Below, in pieces: positions 38,201 to 50,764 of a stretch of 64,000 nucleotides of DNA. The position numbers and the translations under genes are program-made. Below the pieces are notes generated by a model. That model was not told where the DNA came from and did not search any database. It saw only the letters and a list, made by a program, of their open reading frames with translations. Within the stretch, counting starts at the first letter, position 1. The number at the start of each line of letters is the position of its first letter. Origin of the DNA: Morchella semilibera (Eukaryota; Ascomycota; Pezizomycetes; Pezizales; Morchellaceae); the NCBI GenBank assembly GCA_009192285.1, contig WBVU01000005.1, forward strand, positions 1,816,731-1,880,730, given 5' to 3'.

Positions 38201-40680
38201 TTTCTAGATTTCTACATCATAATATCACAGTACATGTACAACAATGTGGAGAAAATGGGTTAGGAAAAAAGGTAGATCCGGCAGAACGAACATGTTACTC
38301 TACCTTAGGTACATGTAAAGTACCTTGCTATATATACAGCTTACAGGCCCCCCCCCTCTTCTTCCCCTAGAGCACCACCCTTCCCGAGAGATTTTCAAGG
38401 TGCATGGGGAAGGGGGGAGAGGCACGACCGTTACGGGATGGGAGGTGATCGTCCTGGCCTGTCGTAAAGCCCAGAACCGAAGGATGGTGGTTATCATGAT
38501 AAAAAAAAATGTGGTCTTCACTTCTTGAGTCAATCTCCTTGCTTCGCTTCGATGCAAGTGTATCTGTGGGCGTCAATCAAATTCTAACAGACAGACAAGA
38601 TAGTAGATAGAGTGCCTATGCGTATGCCATGTACTTACTGTCTATAGCAATGAAAAGATATCGGCCGTGCTTTCCTTAACTTCCCATCCACTAATTCATT
38701 CTCTCATACTCCATCCTACTCATACTCGCTCACTCACTCACCCTCACCCTCCCACGCATAATAACACTCTACTTTCAGAACTGTTTCTTCCAGGCATTCC
38801 GTCTAATCCACCCCTCACACACCCCCCCCCTCCCTTTCCCTTTCAATCATGTAAACGGGCGAATGAACATGCTCGTAGAGCGAGAGAAACCGAAACCCCG
38901 CTCCGGACCATGTAGATTAGGTCTTTGCGGCACGAGAACGGAGTGTTGGACACATACCCTACACCTCAGGATGTATATATCCGGTGTCACTGATAAACCT
39001 CTATTCCTTCCTCCCATCCCCCGCATCTGCCACTTTTTCACCCCTCCCCCATATTTTTTTTTAGAAGAAAATGATCCCAACTGCTCCTGTGAGTATGAAA
39101 CCCCTACCTGCCTTGGAGTTTCAACCATCTCACTCGGCTCTCTCTAACAACACCCCCCATTAACCCATTAAGGGTATCCTCCATCCGAGGGTGGATGGGA
39201 ATAAGGATTAGGTACGCTGAGTAGTTCTGGTCAACGAACATGTGTGAGCGAGTATCCCCGAACGAAGAGAAAGTAAACACCCGCAGCAAGAGGCGCATTC
39301 TTGGGCTTGGCCGGTATGTAGCTTCGGTGTTGGTTTTCCACTTCTCGTTTCTTCCATTAGAGAAGAGTTTTCCTTCATGAGGCAATTATTATAATTTTCC
39401 CATTTTTATATAATATGTGCATGTAGCACAGCAACACATATACATCTTTTGGTTATTGAATTGATACACCGAGGTAATGACTTCTTGTACATACTTCTCC
39501 GTCCGTACCTACCCGGAATCCCATCCGGTGTAAAGGTGGCAGCATACAAAAAGATACTTACGAAACCTTCAAAAAGGACTTGGCCAGGGTAAATTCACAC
39601 CACCCTCCACCAACAATATATATACACCCAATAGCTATTCATCCAATACCCTTGGATATTTCAACCAACCAATATGGCTCGCTCTCCGGCCCAACGAAGC
39701 AGAAAATAATTATTCTGGCGCCACGCCATCATCACTTTCCTCTCCCTATCGCTCTCCACATATCACTTTTCCGTTCTCCTCTGGGGGGCTTAGGTATAAG
39801 AGAGCAGCCTCTACCGTACCCACATCCTTGGGTTGTCCATGAAGCTAGAACGAGGATCTGTCCAGAAGAAGGAAGCTGCATGTCTGATAGCCCCCCTCGT
39901 CCTCGCTTCTGGGTATCTTTAATCACGTTTCGGATCGCTCATTCGACCGACGAGAATTGGCGAAAAGCATTAGAGGGATATCCTGAGTCTTAGTGTCGCC
40001 TTGATCTGCTGCTGGCAGTTATATTCTTCCCCGGAATCTTTAATAAAATGTGGAGCCCACCAGATCAGTAGCGCCCTTCATGGGAGTTTTGATAGTTCTG
40101 CGAGGGTGGACGTTTACGGGTCGCCTTACCATGGAAGATCTGCAGAAGTTCCAAGAGAGGCAATATCAATTTTTTTTTTTCTAACACCCCCCCGTGGGCG
40201 CCCCTAGGCTTTGGTTATTGGCTGTCAGGCGATCCAATCCAGCAGGCGAACCGGCCGGCAAAACAACAAATCAGCAAACATATACTAACATGTATCCATG
40301 AAACAAACCCCTTCCACCACCACCATCCCTTCATGTAGAGTAACTATAAAATTTTCAGGGAAAATAAAACCATGCCCCTGTCTTAGCCTGACCTGACCTC
40401 CCCTACGAAGAATGGTTGTACATGATTGATATCATAATGTTTATAATCCTCAACTTTAACGTCACGTCATCTTTAATTTCATTAGTTAGATCACGACCGG
40501 CCAGCCTACTCTCGATCAATCCTTTCTATGTTCACCTTCCGGTAAAATTTATTCCATAAATTTCCCCTTTAGGTGGGACCTCTCTCTTTTGGAAGAGGTA
40601 GTTTCGAAAAAAGTAATGATTCCGGGAATGGCCAATATAAAACGTTGATCTATCTCATAGGCTGTCTGCCATATGTGTAA

Positions 40681-40764
40681 GTAGGGACGGCATTTCCGCC
40701 GGGCAAGTCGTGCTTCTTGCAGAAAATGTCACTGGGGTTGATTCGCCCGCTATCCCGTCCCTAC
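40681..40764. ncRNA. Candidate structured RNA or stem-loop element
   Basis: GTAGGGACGG (40681-40690) pairs perfectly with CCGTCCCTAC (40755-40764). Inside are GCAAG/CTTGC around an 8-base loop near 40703-40720 and GGGC/GCCC. The layout is a closed multibranch structure of 84 nt. TATAAAA lies about 45 bp upstream on the plus strand. No known RNA family matches by eye, and strand is unknown. Confidence 0.2.
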
Positions 40765-43700
40765 CTGATACCACTCTATCCCGGGCCTGTCCAGCACAGT
40801 CTGCCTACATACTTATGCAAGGCCGCGTTATTAGATGGTTAAAAGTGAGATGAGAGAGCAGAAAATGTCAATCATCAGAACTACCCCCCCCCTACCTGTG
40901 CATGGTCTGCAGGTGTTAAGATACTCGATTTTTCATAAGCTGGTTAAACGCACGACGGAGAGATTCGGGAGATTGTTGGGATGGCCAGGGTGGTGACAGC
41001 AGGAGAGGACAGATGGGACGAAAACCAGGGATTGGCAATCTGGCGCGCCTTTAAAGTATTTCGGACCGGACTGCTCTCCCCCCGCTCCACCCCCCCTCAT
41101 CATCGGCCGTTAAACAGAGTGCCAAGTCGGATTGTCCCGAAGACAAAAAAAGTGAGAGAGGCTAGGGAAGGTGCCGCAGAGCCTCATGGAGCTCGGGCGC
41201 GGGGGAAGGAGAAAAAAAAAAGTGGGGATCGGTAGATCGACTGATCGCTAGGCTAGTCGAGCTCTTTTATTTTTCTTACTTGGAATCCTTACTGTTCCTG
41301 GACAAGCTGTCCTACAGCTGAAGGAAGAGGAAACAAAAAATTCAACCACAGGTCATTAACCATCAAGAATTTTTATTTTTTATTTCCCTCCCTCGATGAG
41401 AAGGGCATGAGTCAGCTACTACGAATTAATTGCCACGAACGTGGGCAATTGAAGGCAGCTAGCGGGAGAAAAATAGGCTGAATTTTATCGCGGCAAGAGG
41501 GGAAAATACAAGCTACATTGGGCGCAGCTGATTGCTGATCTTGAAGAAACCGAGTTGTGGGAAATGCCGTGTTGGCTCACTGTCGTGGAACCTTGACGGG
41601 GGAAAAAAAAAAGCTGAAATGTGAGGAAACGTAAGTCGTCACTGTAGTTTTTATCACGGCATTCTAGCTTAAGCATTGTAATCGCAGCCGTGTGCAGGTA
41701 ACCCTGGCCCTGGTCCGTCGAGCTCTGCGATGGTGATGGTTTATTCAAGGATTTCGAATCGAGATAAGAGCCCAGACTTGCCTTCCCGCATGCAGAAACA
41801 TGTAATATACATATATACATGTATTAGAGATGCACTTGGGTCACAGATGAGAAATTTGTCGCGAATCTGTGGTGATCTGTACCTGAATTGATTCGATAGT
41901 ATTCCTGACTTGATAGGTGTCTGGTTGATCGAGTATCGCCATCTTATTTTTGCTACCCACCAAGGTATGCAGGAGCTCCGGGGTCAAAAACAACTTACGA
42001 CAACATCCCGTCTGATGGCGGTTTCCTCCCTTTCTTTTCTTTTTCTTCTCTCGCTAGACCTGGGGATCAGGGGAGGTTTGGACGTCTGAAGCTCAATTGA
42101 CGCAAATTTCGATCATCGTGGGCCGTCTGTTAAGTTCGAGCGCTCAGAGCGCTAAATGTGTTGCCATACAACCGTAGTACAGGAGAGGGGTTCGTATAAA
42201 CCAAAGAAACTTCTGTTTAAACTTTCCATAAAAGGTGTCATAAAACAATAAGTTATAGCACACGATCATGGTATCACATCTAGTGCTATAGGTTCAATAA
42301 TTAACCCTCTTCCAGATGTTAGTAAAGCAATCGAAGCATTGTGGCTTTTAAGAGCAGTATGTAATAGAGATGAATTGTTCCCATGTTTCAAGAGGCTGCA
42401 TGTAATCATGGGTTAACATACATATTATGATTAGGTACGATTCAAGGCAGTCTTGTTTGCCGGGCCCGATAATACACCCCGCTTATTGGTTAGTGCATTA
42501 AAGTTTCGGAAAGAGGCTTGGATCTTGAGCGCTATTACCAAATAAAGTCTTAACCGTCGTAAACCATCTACATACCCCATAAGTGCGGACCCCGCTCTGC
42601 GAGTCCCTTAATTAAGGTAACTTGCCTACCATGCGGAATTCCACGTGAGGGTAAGTAACAATATGTGGGGAAGACTCGTGATGATAATTTTTATGAGATG
42701 AGCCGGGAGGTACGTATGTGGAGACAGAACGCTTCGCCAATATGCATTTTGAGGATACACAACAGAGATCTGAAATTCTCCGCATCTCGAGTACTACCGA
42801 ATTTCAGATTCTCGCCATTGATGCAACATTAATCATGCCTAGAGAGAATTTTTTCTGCAACACAATTGTGCAGAGTGGATAGCAGTTCATCATCGAGTTT
42901 GACCCACCCGTAAATCAATAGCTGTTTCAATATTGTTCGTTTCTGTCATAACTTGCATCCCAGCATGAGTACATGTGTGTATCACTCCCGGCCTTTATAC
43001 ATATAGCCAAGTACATGTATAAATAAGTCACATGTACGTATGCATCCCCTTTTGCAAAAAAAGAATAAAAAAAAATTCGGGGTACGGTATCATACAAGAA
43101 ACGTACGAGGCATTGATCTGCGAAGGGAATAAATCATTCTCTCTCGTAAAGCCAACCAAATCGATCAACACTCTCGGAATGTGGCGGAAACATTCAATAT
43201 ACTCGTTTACCACCATAAGAACCAGTTTCTCAGGGCAAGGATAATTTGTACGGACTGGCGATGATCTCTCCTACAAATCATCTCTGTTTCAGTCACTTGA
43301 GTTTTCTAGTTCTTTTCGTGGTGAACGATTATGTTCTTGAGTGGCTTTGGTGTTTGTTTTTTTGTTTATTGCCGCCCTAAGAGAATTCGTGTTCTTGAAG
43401 TGCTAAGTGGCTGTCATGAATAATTTATCGTGCATCATACTGCATCTGCCAAGAACCTGCTCTCAACGTCTCGTTGTCTCAGAAAGGTTGTGAGACGACC
43501 AACGCCAGTACTAGTCTTGATAAGATATTGAAACCTCAGGCTAGAAACGACACCCATTCTGGCATCGCCAACCCCATCACGTCATTCCCGGAGAGGAATA
43601 AACCATGCACCTGAGTCCGACAGCATATATAGGAATTGCAACATCAATTGGCTTGAATTGCAGTTTAGAGCCCAATAAAAGGAGGACGATTGTATTCAGC

Positions 43701-43920
43701 ATGTTAAAGCCAATAAGGGTTGTAGAATCTGGCCTTGAATTAATGACACCAGCAGTTTATGGGGGCGGTGGTTTGTGCTGTTCTCGTGACGAGATTGGCT
43801 GAATGGCTTATGTAGCTTCAGAGGATTGATCTAGAAGAGGAGGCTGATGAAATTATAATTTGGACCACATGTAGCCACCTACGGTGATCCAACATGTAGC
43901 CTAGCCACCTTTGAAGTAGG

Positions 43921-44065
43921 CGCCTTCACGGGCCTGGTATGGTTCTCACGGGGGGTATGGTGTTTTTATACAGAGAATTCTACCCATAAATTGATTTTTC
44001 TGTGGCCAATCTTGACGCTCAGGTGTTACACCATACTCCGTGAGGACAATACCCCCGTGAAGGCG
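43921..44065. repeat. Imperfect inverted repeat of about 40 bp per arm (MITE-like hairpin)
   Basis: The left arm 43921-43963 (CGCCTTCACGGG, later CTCACGG and TATGGTGT) matches the reverse complement of the right arm 44028-44065 (ACACCATACTCCGTGAG, then CCCGTGAAGGCG). There are a few mismatches and a small length difference, with a loop of about 64 bp. Such a structure fits a short non-autonomous DNA transposon or a foldback element. No clear target duplication is visible. Confidence 0.6.
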
Positions 44066-45364
44066 TCTAGATAATTGAAAATATCAAACCGCTCAAGATG
44101 CATCGCCCCCGGGCCTTTGCCTGGAAGTAGACTACGGCACGTCGATGCATAATGGAGCATTGGATATCTTCTCCGTGCTGTCAAAGATAACCTACTGGTA
44201 CTGACATCTAGACGGGGTGTGTTTTGTTTGGCCAATACAATATCGCCTGTATGCTACCCCCCGCAGACCAAGACTTTCAGATATAAGAACAACGTGCAAT
44301 AGAGCGTGTTGGCCACACTCATATTTTCAAATTTTGAGTTCAAATTTTAAGCTCTTGACGGGCTATCCACACCAAAAACCAGTCGCCAAGAACTAAATAT
44401 TTAGACTTAGAAGTTGTTGGCCAATACGCTTTAATACGTGCAATAATTGTTATCTCTGAAAGATTTTGCTGTAATCAAATTGAGCTACAACAGCTTGAGG
44501 CGCAGTGTCGGGTTAAATTATGTGTTGTTCCGGGTGCTCTTACTCTCTATCAGGGTCCTGATGACGTCACCAATTATTACTATCTTCTAATCCGACTGGT
44601 ACAAGCTTATCACACTAGTGTTCCACCTTTTTTTTTTAAAAAAAAAAAAGAGAGAGAAAAGGCGGGGGACAACTTGAGGCCCAATATTTGAAAAAATCAA
44701 TTCAGAAAGTTCTACCGAAGATACTAATACTTCAGCTAGTCTCGAAATTTAAACGATATAAGTCTCTAATGACGATTGCTAGTTACAATATCCCAAAGCG
44801 GCAATGTAAAGCAAGGGCCAGGTAAAAGGTCTGTTTATGAAAAATATCCTCAAGAAACTCAAACCTTCTGTGTTGGAACCCTACCTTAGAAAACAATTTC
44901 AAATTCGCTAAGACACATGCTCTATACTTCTGGGGATTGATAGATGGGTCGTGATCCGCTTGTCTATGATGTATCGATTAGGGTACGGGCCCTATGCCAG
45001 TCCCTTCCCACATTAATTGCCAGCGCCAAGACAAATCTTAGCCCACAATCGTTGCCGCACAACTCAATTAACCAAATTGCAGGCCAGCGAACAGCAACAC
45101 CCGCACGACAACCTCCATCCAGCCAACGCCGCCCTGACTTCTGCCCGAACGAAGTCTTTATAATCTACGAAACGAGAGGTAAGGCAATATCTCATCTTCC
45201 GGAAAATTTGGTTTTGGTGGGAATTATTTAGCTCCACTATGGTTAGGGGCATCGATGAAGGTTCAATACTGGAGATTATCAATTTGGGCACAAGAAGGGG
45301 ATGAAGAGGTTTTGCAAGGGCTAGGCTGACGACGGGAGGATTAAAGTAGTAACGACTATAAAAT

Positions 45365-46407
45365 ATGGCTGTTGGAAAGAACAAGAGGCTTTCGAAGGGA
45401 AAGAAGGGTCTTAAGAAGAAGGCCCAAGATCCCTTCACCCGTAAGGACTGGTATAGTGTCAAGGTGAGCTCAATTCCATAGCTCAAGTCTGACCTGGTGT
45501 TCGTAATTCTGACCCCTCTTTCTACTTCAGGCACCTTCAACTTTCCAGATCAGAGAGTGAGACTTCCATTTTCCTACAGCACGTGAGATATATGTACAAA
45601 CGAGTGGCCGTATGCGTGGGTGTTGGATAGGGCTGACAGGAGCCTCCGGGAAACAGTGTTGGAAAGACTCTTGTCAACCGCACCACCGGTTTGAAGAACG
45701 CCAACGATGCCCTTAAGGGACGCATCTTCGAGGTCTCCCTCGCTGATCTCCAGAAGGATGAGGACCACGCATTCCGCAAGGTCAAATTGAGGGTTGATGA
45801 GGTCCAGGGCAAGAACTGCCTTACCAACTTCCACGGACTCGACTTTACCTCCGACAAGCTCCGCTCCCTTGTCCGCAAGTGGCAAACCTTGATCGAGGCC
45901 AACATCACCGTCAAGACCACCGATGACTACCTCCTCCGTCTGTTTGCCATTGCCTTCACCAAGAGACGACCAAACCAAATCAAGAAGACCACCTACGCCC
46001 AGTCTTCCCAGATCCGTGCCATCCGCAAGAAGATGGTCGAGATTATCCAGCGCGAGGCTGCCAGCTGCACTCTGTCGCAGCTGACTGCTAAGCTCATCCC
46101 TGAGGTTATCGGACGCGAAATTGAGAAGGCCACCACCGGAATCTACCCTCTACAGAACGTTTGTGCCCATCTTCCCATTGATTGTACCTATCGGCAACCT
46201 GCAGCCGATGGGTGATATCGCACAAATTTGCGTGCATGCATATGTACTGACGATCTCCCGCAGGTCCACATCCGCAAGGTCAAGCTCCTCAAGTCCCCCA
46301 AGTTCGATCTCGGTGCTCTGTTGTCTCTGCACGGAGAGTCGACATCAGATGAGTCTGGCCAGAAGGTTGAGCGTGAGTTCAAGGAGACCGTTTTGGAGGA
46401 AGTGTAA
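45365..46407 (+). CDS. rps1: 40S ribosomal protein eS1 (S3a/Rps1)
   Basis: eS1 is a small-subunit protein on the platform near the mRNA exit. Exons are 45365-45463, 45531-45556, 45657-46158 and 46264-46407, totalling 771 nt, 256 residues, the usual length. The start [19 protein letters not shown] and the segments [20 protein letters not shown] (across three exons), [42 protein letters not shown] and [19 protein letters not shown] are characteristic. Exon 2 is only 26 nt. The 5' leader appears short; a TATAAAATATG stretch directly abuts the start codon. The high share of C-ending codons in exon 3 suggests strong expression, as expected of a ribosomal protein gene. Confidence 0.98.
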
Positions 46408-48016
46408 ATGGAGAAAAAAAAAATTTATATACTGAAACGGATTTCGGGGTGTTCTTTTTTCCTTCCTTCCTCTTGTTACTGAATAAAAAAAAATTGGGTC
46501 CATCTCTCAGATAAGGAGTAATACTCAATAAATCAGCAAATATTCCCGTGGGCAACAAGACAACAGTAGAATTGGGTCGAAAGTGTGTAACTACGAACAC
46601 GAAGCTGACTTGTATTTTCGATGAGCCTTGTTCTTGATGGCTATGTGGTGTCCGTTTTTTTCATTTTATCGCCTGATTTCTTTTCTTTTTCATTTCCATG
46701 TATTCAACTTTTTTTTTTTTCCCTCTTTCGATCCCAGGGAAGGATGCTCTAGTTGCGGATATGCATGGCCTAAATACAGTTCTCTCGTTTCTAGAGTGGA
46801 ACCGAGAATAGATACCATTTCTGTGCTGTAGTCCGTGTTCTGAATATCGCATAGGCTATTGCTGTAGGAGGCTGTGGAGCTTTGAGAGCTGTTGATCCGA
46901 CTTTGAGTGTGTGCACTGAAGTGCGGTCGCGTGGACCGCCGCTGGCCGAGGGTGGTTGAGTCATGTGGTTGATATTATGTCTATGAAGTCTTATGTCGCC
47001 CACGTGTGGTGTAAGTGTCAACTATATAGGTAATGTAAGCACGGTGTAGTGAAGTGTGTTGTGAGTGCGTCGTCGTCTTTGACTTGATATCTGTGCTGAC
47101 GATCTCTTGGCTGTTGAGGCGTTTATTTGCTACTGCATCCACTCAACATAGCTATTGGCGCGTTGGAGATTTCTCGTGAAACGGTTGACATGTATTCACT
47201 TATGCAGTGTGTTTCTCAACAATGCCCAGTGCCCTTTTACTTTGCTCACGCGGCACGAGCAGGAGCATACGGCAAAGTATTGGTCGCTTCGCGTTTCTAG
47301 TACTTGTTTGTTGAATCAGGAGATATTTAACACTGGTATTGCCTTAGCTGGTCCTAGTCTTTGGAATATCAACTTTTACCTTAGCTACTCCTTGGCATGT
47401 ATTGTACTTAGATTCTATCAGTTTGTAATTTATTTGTCATCAGTTTTAGCTAAAAAAAAATACATGTACATGTATCTCATCTTCATGTTTAGAAAGATAG
47501 TAATTGCTTGTTTTATCCTAATATTTGTACTCAAGGTTTGTATCATTATAAGGCGTATCATTTGATCATAATTTAATGTACATGTACTTGTAGTTGTGTA
47601 GCAACATGATATTGAACCCATGCCCAAACATAAAACAAATGCTGTCATTGGGCAAGCAAGGACAGCAGCACTAACAACCCTTAACACCTCCAAGAACAAC
47701 GTCGTCTTCTCTGCCTCTAAGACTCTGACAAACTACTGACGTCGTCGCTCGCTACTGTTTGAGCCTCTTCTTTATCATCCTGTTACAGTAGAAATTACTG
47801 TGCACATTACTATTGCCCTTAGAAAGGTCCCTACATTCACCATACCTGGTCCCCCCCAAGCTTCAACCCAAAATCTCTCCACCACAGACAGACACGGACG
47901 GGCACACAAACGCAAGCATAGATCACACACCACACCACTAATATCCACTCTCCATCCTACTTCAATACACATACTACAACAACCTTACATAGAAATTCCT
48001 CAGTGATCACCGCATC
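46408..48016. other. Intergenic region rps1 / Rab gene
   Basis: This contains the rps1 3' UTR and, from about 47,700, the promoter and leader of the next gene (C/A-rich). Three TACATGTA copies lie at 47461, 47467 and 47579. An open frame at 47155-47565 begins with TTG and has no family features, so I do not call it a gene. Confidence 0.5.
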
Positions 48017-49135
48017 ATGTCTTCAGAAGCTCCAACCATCAAACTGTATGTTTAAAACCTACCCCTCTCGGATCGGGATAATATAGTAGCTTTTTTTCGG
48101 CTTTCCTCTCTTAACTCTATCGTCCATTGCTTCTTCCCACGCTGACCGTCATAGATTGCTTATAGGTCCGAGCAACTCGGGCAAGACGGCGCTGTTGCTT
48201 CGATATGTCGACGATATATTCGATACTGATACAGCAACAGCCACGATAGGCGTTGATTTTAAGGTTTGTTTTTCCTACCTTCGCCTCTCAGCCTGCTGCA
48301 GGGATTCATACGCAACCGATCAGTTCCGATATCACCCCCGTAGATCGGTGGGAAAACAAACTTTTGAGAAAAATTGCCGGGAAAATAAATGGAGGGGAAT
48401 GGTCACATATGATCTTGAGATTTTGTCTGACGAAGCTCGGATGTAGGTCAAGAGAGTCTCGGTCAATGGAAAACCGCATAGATTACTTCTGTTCGACACT
48501 GCAGGTCAAGGTGACTATCCATCACCCTTCCGGTCCCTTGCTTCAAAACATCTGGAGCTTCAACTACCTATTCGGCGGTCCTAAGGAACTAAATATTGAT
48601 GGGCGATAATTCTAGAACGTTTTCGTACTTTGACAAGTTCCTATTACCGAAATGCGCAAGGCGTAATATTGGTCTACGATGTATCTAATCGGGAGAGCTT
48701 CTTGTCGATGGATCATTGGTTTGGAGAAGCAGAGACATATGCTTCGCCAGGCGTCATCAAATGCTTGGTATGTAGTTTTATTGGTAGCTTAGAGGCGGGG
48801 ATATCGGCAAATCAAAATATGGGGAGGGGGTATTTCCCAAGAAATATGCTGACATCACTATTCCTTAGGTTGGATCTAAAATTGACCGAATAAGCTCCAG
48901 AGCTGTCAAGCGCGAGGAGGGCGAAGCTCTAGCCAAAAAGTATGGCGCGACTTTCTATGAATCGTCCTCAAAGACCCGCGAGAATATTCGTGAGCCATTC
49001 GTCACTACGGTTGACAGGATTGTCGAAACACCACATTTGATGGATCCAACGCTAATGGGAAAGAGGGATGGGACTGTTGCTTTGGGGCATAACAGGAATG
49101 AGCCAGAAGTCGTTGATACCGGTTGTGCTTGTTAA
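48017..49135 (+). CDS. Rab-family small GTPase, Rab18-like
   Basis: Rab GTPases switch between GTP and GDP forms to direct membrane traffic; Rab18 relatives act at ER and lipid droplets in other eukaryotes. Exons are 48017-48045, 48155-48263, 48447-48510, 48616-48767 and 48869-49135, totalling 621 nt, 206 residues. Visible motifs are the P-loop GPSNSGKT, switch I TIGVDFK, DTAGQERFR, the Rab segment [22 protein letters not shown], and G5 ESSSKT. The C-terminus ends CAC, a CXC double-geranylgeranylation signal. The G4 motif reads SKID where Rabs normally have NKxD. A few residues around SMDHWF and [12 protein letters not shown] resemble Rab18 more than other Rabs, but subgroup assignment is tentative. 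Confidence 0.9.
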
Positions 49136-49522
49136 ATTCTCCGAGAACCGGGGTTATGGATTTGTTTATTCGGTTTTATACCCTCCTTTTGATTCTTTCT
49201 TTCTCTATCTCAGGTTTGTAGGTGCTCGGGTGTTTAGGTTGGTAAACAAGAGTCATACTCATTAGTATTCATTCGGTCGTTTCTTCTATACTTTTCCGTA
49301 CTTCTACGGTCTCCTTTTTTTTCCCCTCCCTCCTTATTATCTCGGTATATGCAAATTTCCTACTCGGGTGATAGATCATGAAGCGATATATTTACGGGAT
49401 GTAATTAATAGTTATACCTCTTAGAAGTTTCTATGATATACAAATATATGAATGACGAAATATTTTCTAATGATCTCTATTCTTAATGCTTCAATTATCT
49501 ACCTCTCAGCAACATTTACAGT
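49136..49522. other. Convergent 3' region Rab gene / IMO32
   Basis: This is 387 bp between converging stop codons, AT-rich, presumably with both polyadenylation sites. No gene seen. Confidence 0.5.
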
Positions 49523-50764
49523 TTATTCTAGGTCTTGCAGGAACTCAACAACGGCTATAACAATTGTCAATGAGTAAACTCTAATAAGAACGCCCACAAA
49601 GAGGAAACTGACCTTCTTTAAACTCGGCCGGCTTCTCCGAAATAACCCAATGTCCAGCATCAATATCTTTCAGCCTAAACAATGGAAAGAACCTGCCGAT
49701 AGTTGGAATATGTTCATCAGGAACATAATGACTCTTGGTCCCTCTAATAAATAGGGCCCGCCCCTCAAACCGATCCTTCTCGGCCGTAAACGGGAAATCA
49801 CCAATCTCGTCCAATGCGCTGCCGAGGATCTTAATCGGCACCCTAAACTTGAGATAAGGGGAGTCCTCTGTGCGTGTCAGGTTGGTGAGCAGAAACTGTC
49901 GAATCCCAAGGTTTGGCTCGTACTCAGAGAGTACTTTATCGGCCTCGGACTGCTTCTTGAGCTGTGACTCCTCAATCTGACGCATGGCGCGGATGTACGT
50001 GCCGAACGAGGAGTGCAGAATTGAGGAGACGGGGGCATTGTCAACAACTACGAGGTTTCGAACGAGGGAGGGGCTGCGAAGAGAAACAGCCATGGCTGTT
50101 TTGGCCCCCCTAAGTTGTCGTTAGATTAGAATTTATGGCGTCAAGAGACGGGGGTTTACGGACATTGAATGCCCAAGAAGGGTAGTTTCAGGGCCAAGTT
50201 TCTTGTCGACAAGGAAGTGCTCGACATCTTCGGCCATAGCTGTGTAGTCATGGCGCTTGTGATGGGGGCTTTCGCCATGGTTTCGGAGGTCCTGATTTTA
50301 AACCGTTAGTTGATACATTTTATATATGATATATAGTGATAATCCATGATGCAAATACGGAGAAACTTACAACTGCATAAACAGGCCTGTTCAGATCCCG
50401 TGCGAGTGCTCTAAAAATCGTTGACGTATATATTAGCATTTTACACAAACAAATAGAGATTTTGAATAAGTCAATGATTTATATTCCCGGTCTGGTACAT
50501 CTTGGCTGCTATGAAAAAACCCTTTTTCAACAGGATTTTGGGTTCTTACTTACTGATCGAGCGGTTATTCTGCTTCGAGCCGAAGAGGCCGTGCATCACG
50601 ACAACCGGCGCATTATTCTTGGGGGCATTCGGGTTGGTAGGCTCGTAAAGGTGGTATGCGAGCGGAACTATTTCCTTGGCTGTGGGGTAGTTCCGTTTAG
50701 AAACTATACTGATCGGGCTTGTACCGGGTCGAGTGCATCGTGAAAACAAAGCTGTTACAGTCAT
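49523..50764 (-). CDS. IMO32: Mitochondrial alpha/beta hydrolase Imo32 (ABHD11-like)
   Basis: This is a serine hydrolase of the ABHD11 family; the yeast protein is mitochondrial and its substrate is not firmly known. Exons are 50550-50764, 50371-50410, 50164-50291, 49613-50109 and 49523-49554, totalling 912 nt, 303 residues. The N-terminus (MTVTALFSRCTRPGTSPISI) is Arg/Ser-rich without acids, like a mitochondrial presequence. Hydrolase features are VVVMHGLFGSKQNNRSISKA, DLRNHGESPHH and the nucleophile elbow GHSMGAKTAM, completed across intron 3. Near the C-terminus, DAGHWVISEKP carries the catalytic His, and the acid would be in the preceding part. Two overlapping GTAAG donors follow exon 1; the second (50549) was chosen because it keeps the frame. 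It is divergent from NDUFA6. Confidence 0.93.

Larger units (their letters stand above)
35293..45364. other. Ten-kb gene desert
   Basis: I found no protein-coding gene with recognisable features. The left part (35,300-38,000) is T-rich and low complexity; 41,800-45,300 is closer to unique sequence but has no persistent frames. Scattered features are TACATGTA at 38231, 38310, 41816 and 43012, a structured segment at 40681-40764 and an inverted repeat at 43921-44065. The right end contains the rps1 promoter. Confidence 0.5.

Noticed and set aside
47155-47565. 136-codon hydrophobic plus-strand frame
   Set aside because: Starts at TTG, composition is that of AT-rich noncoding DNA, no motif or splice context.
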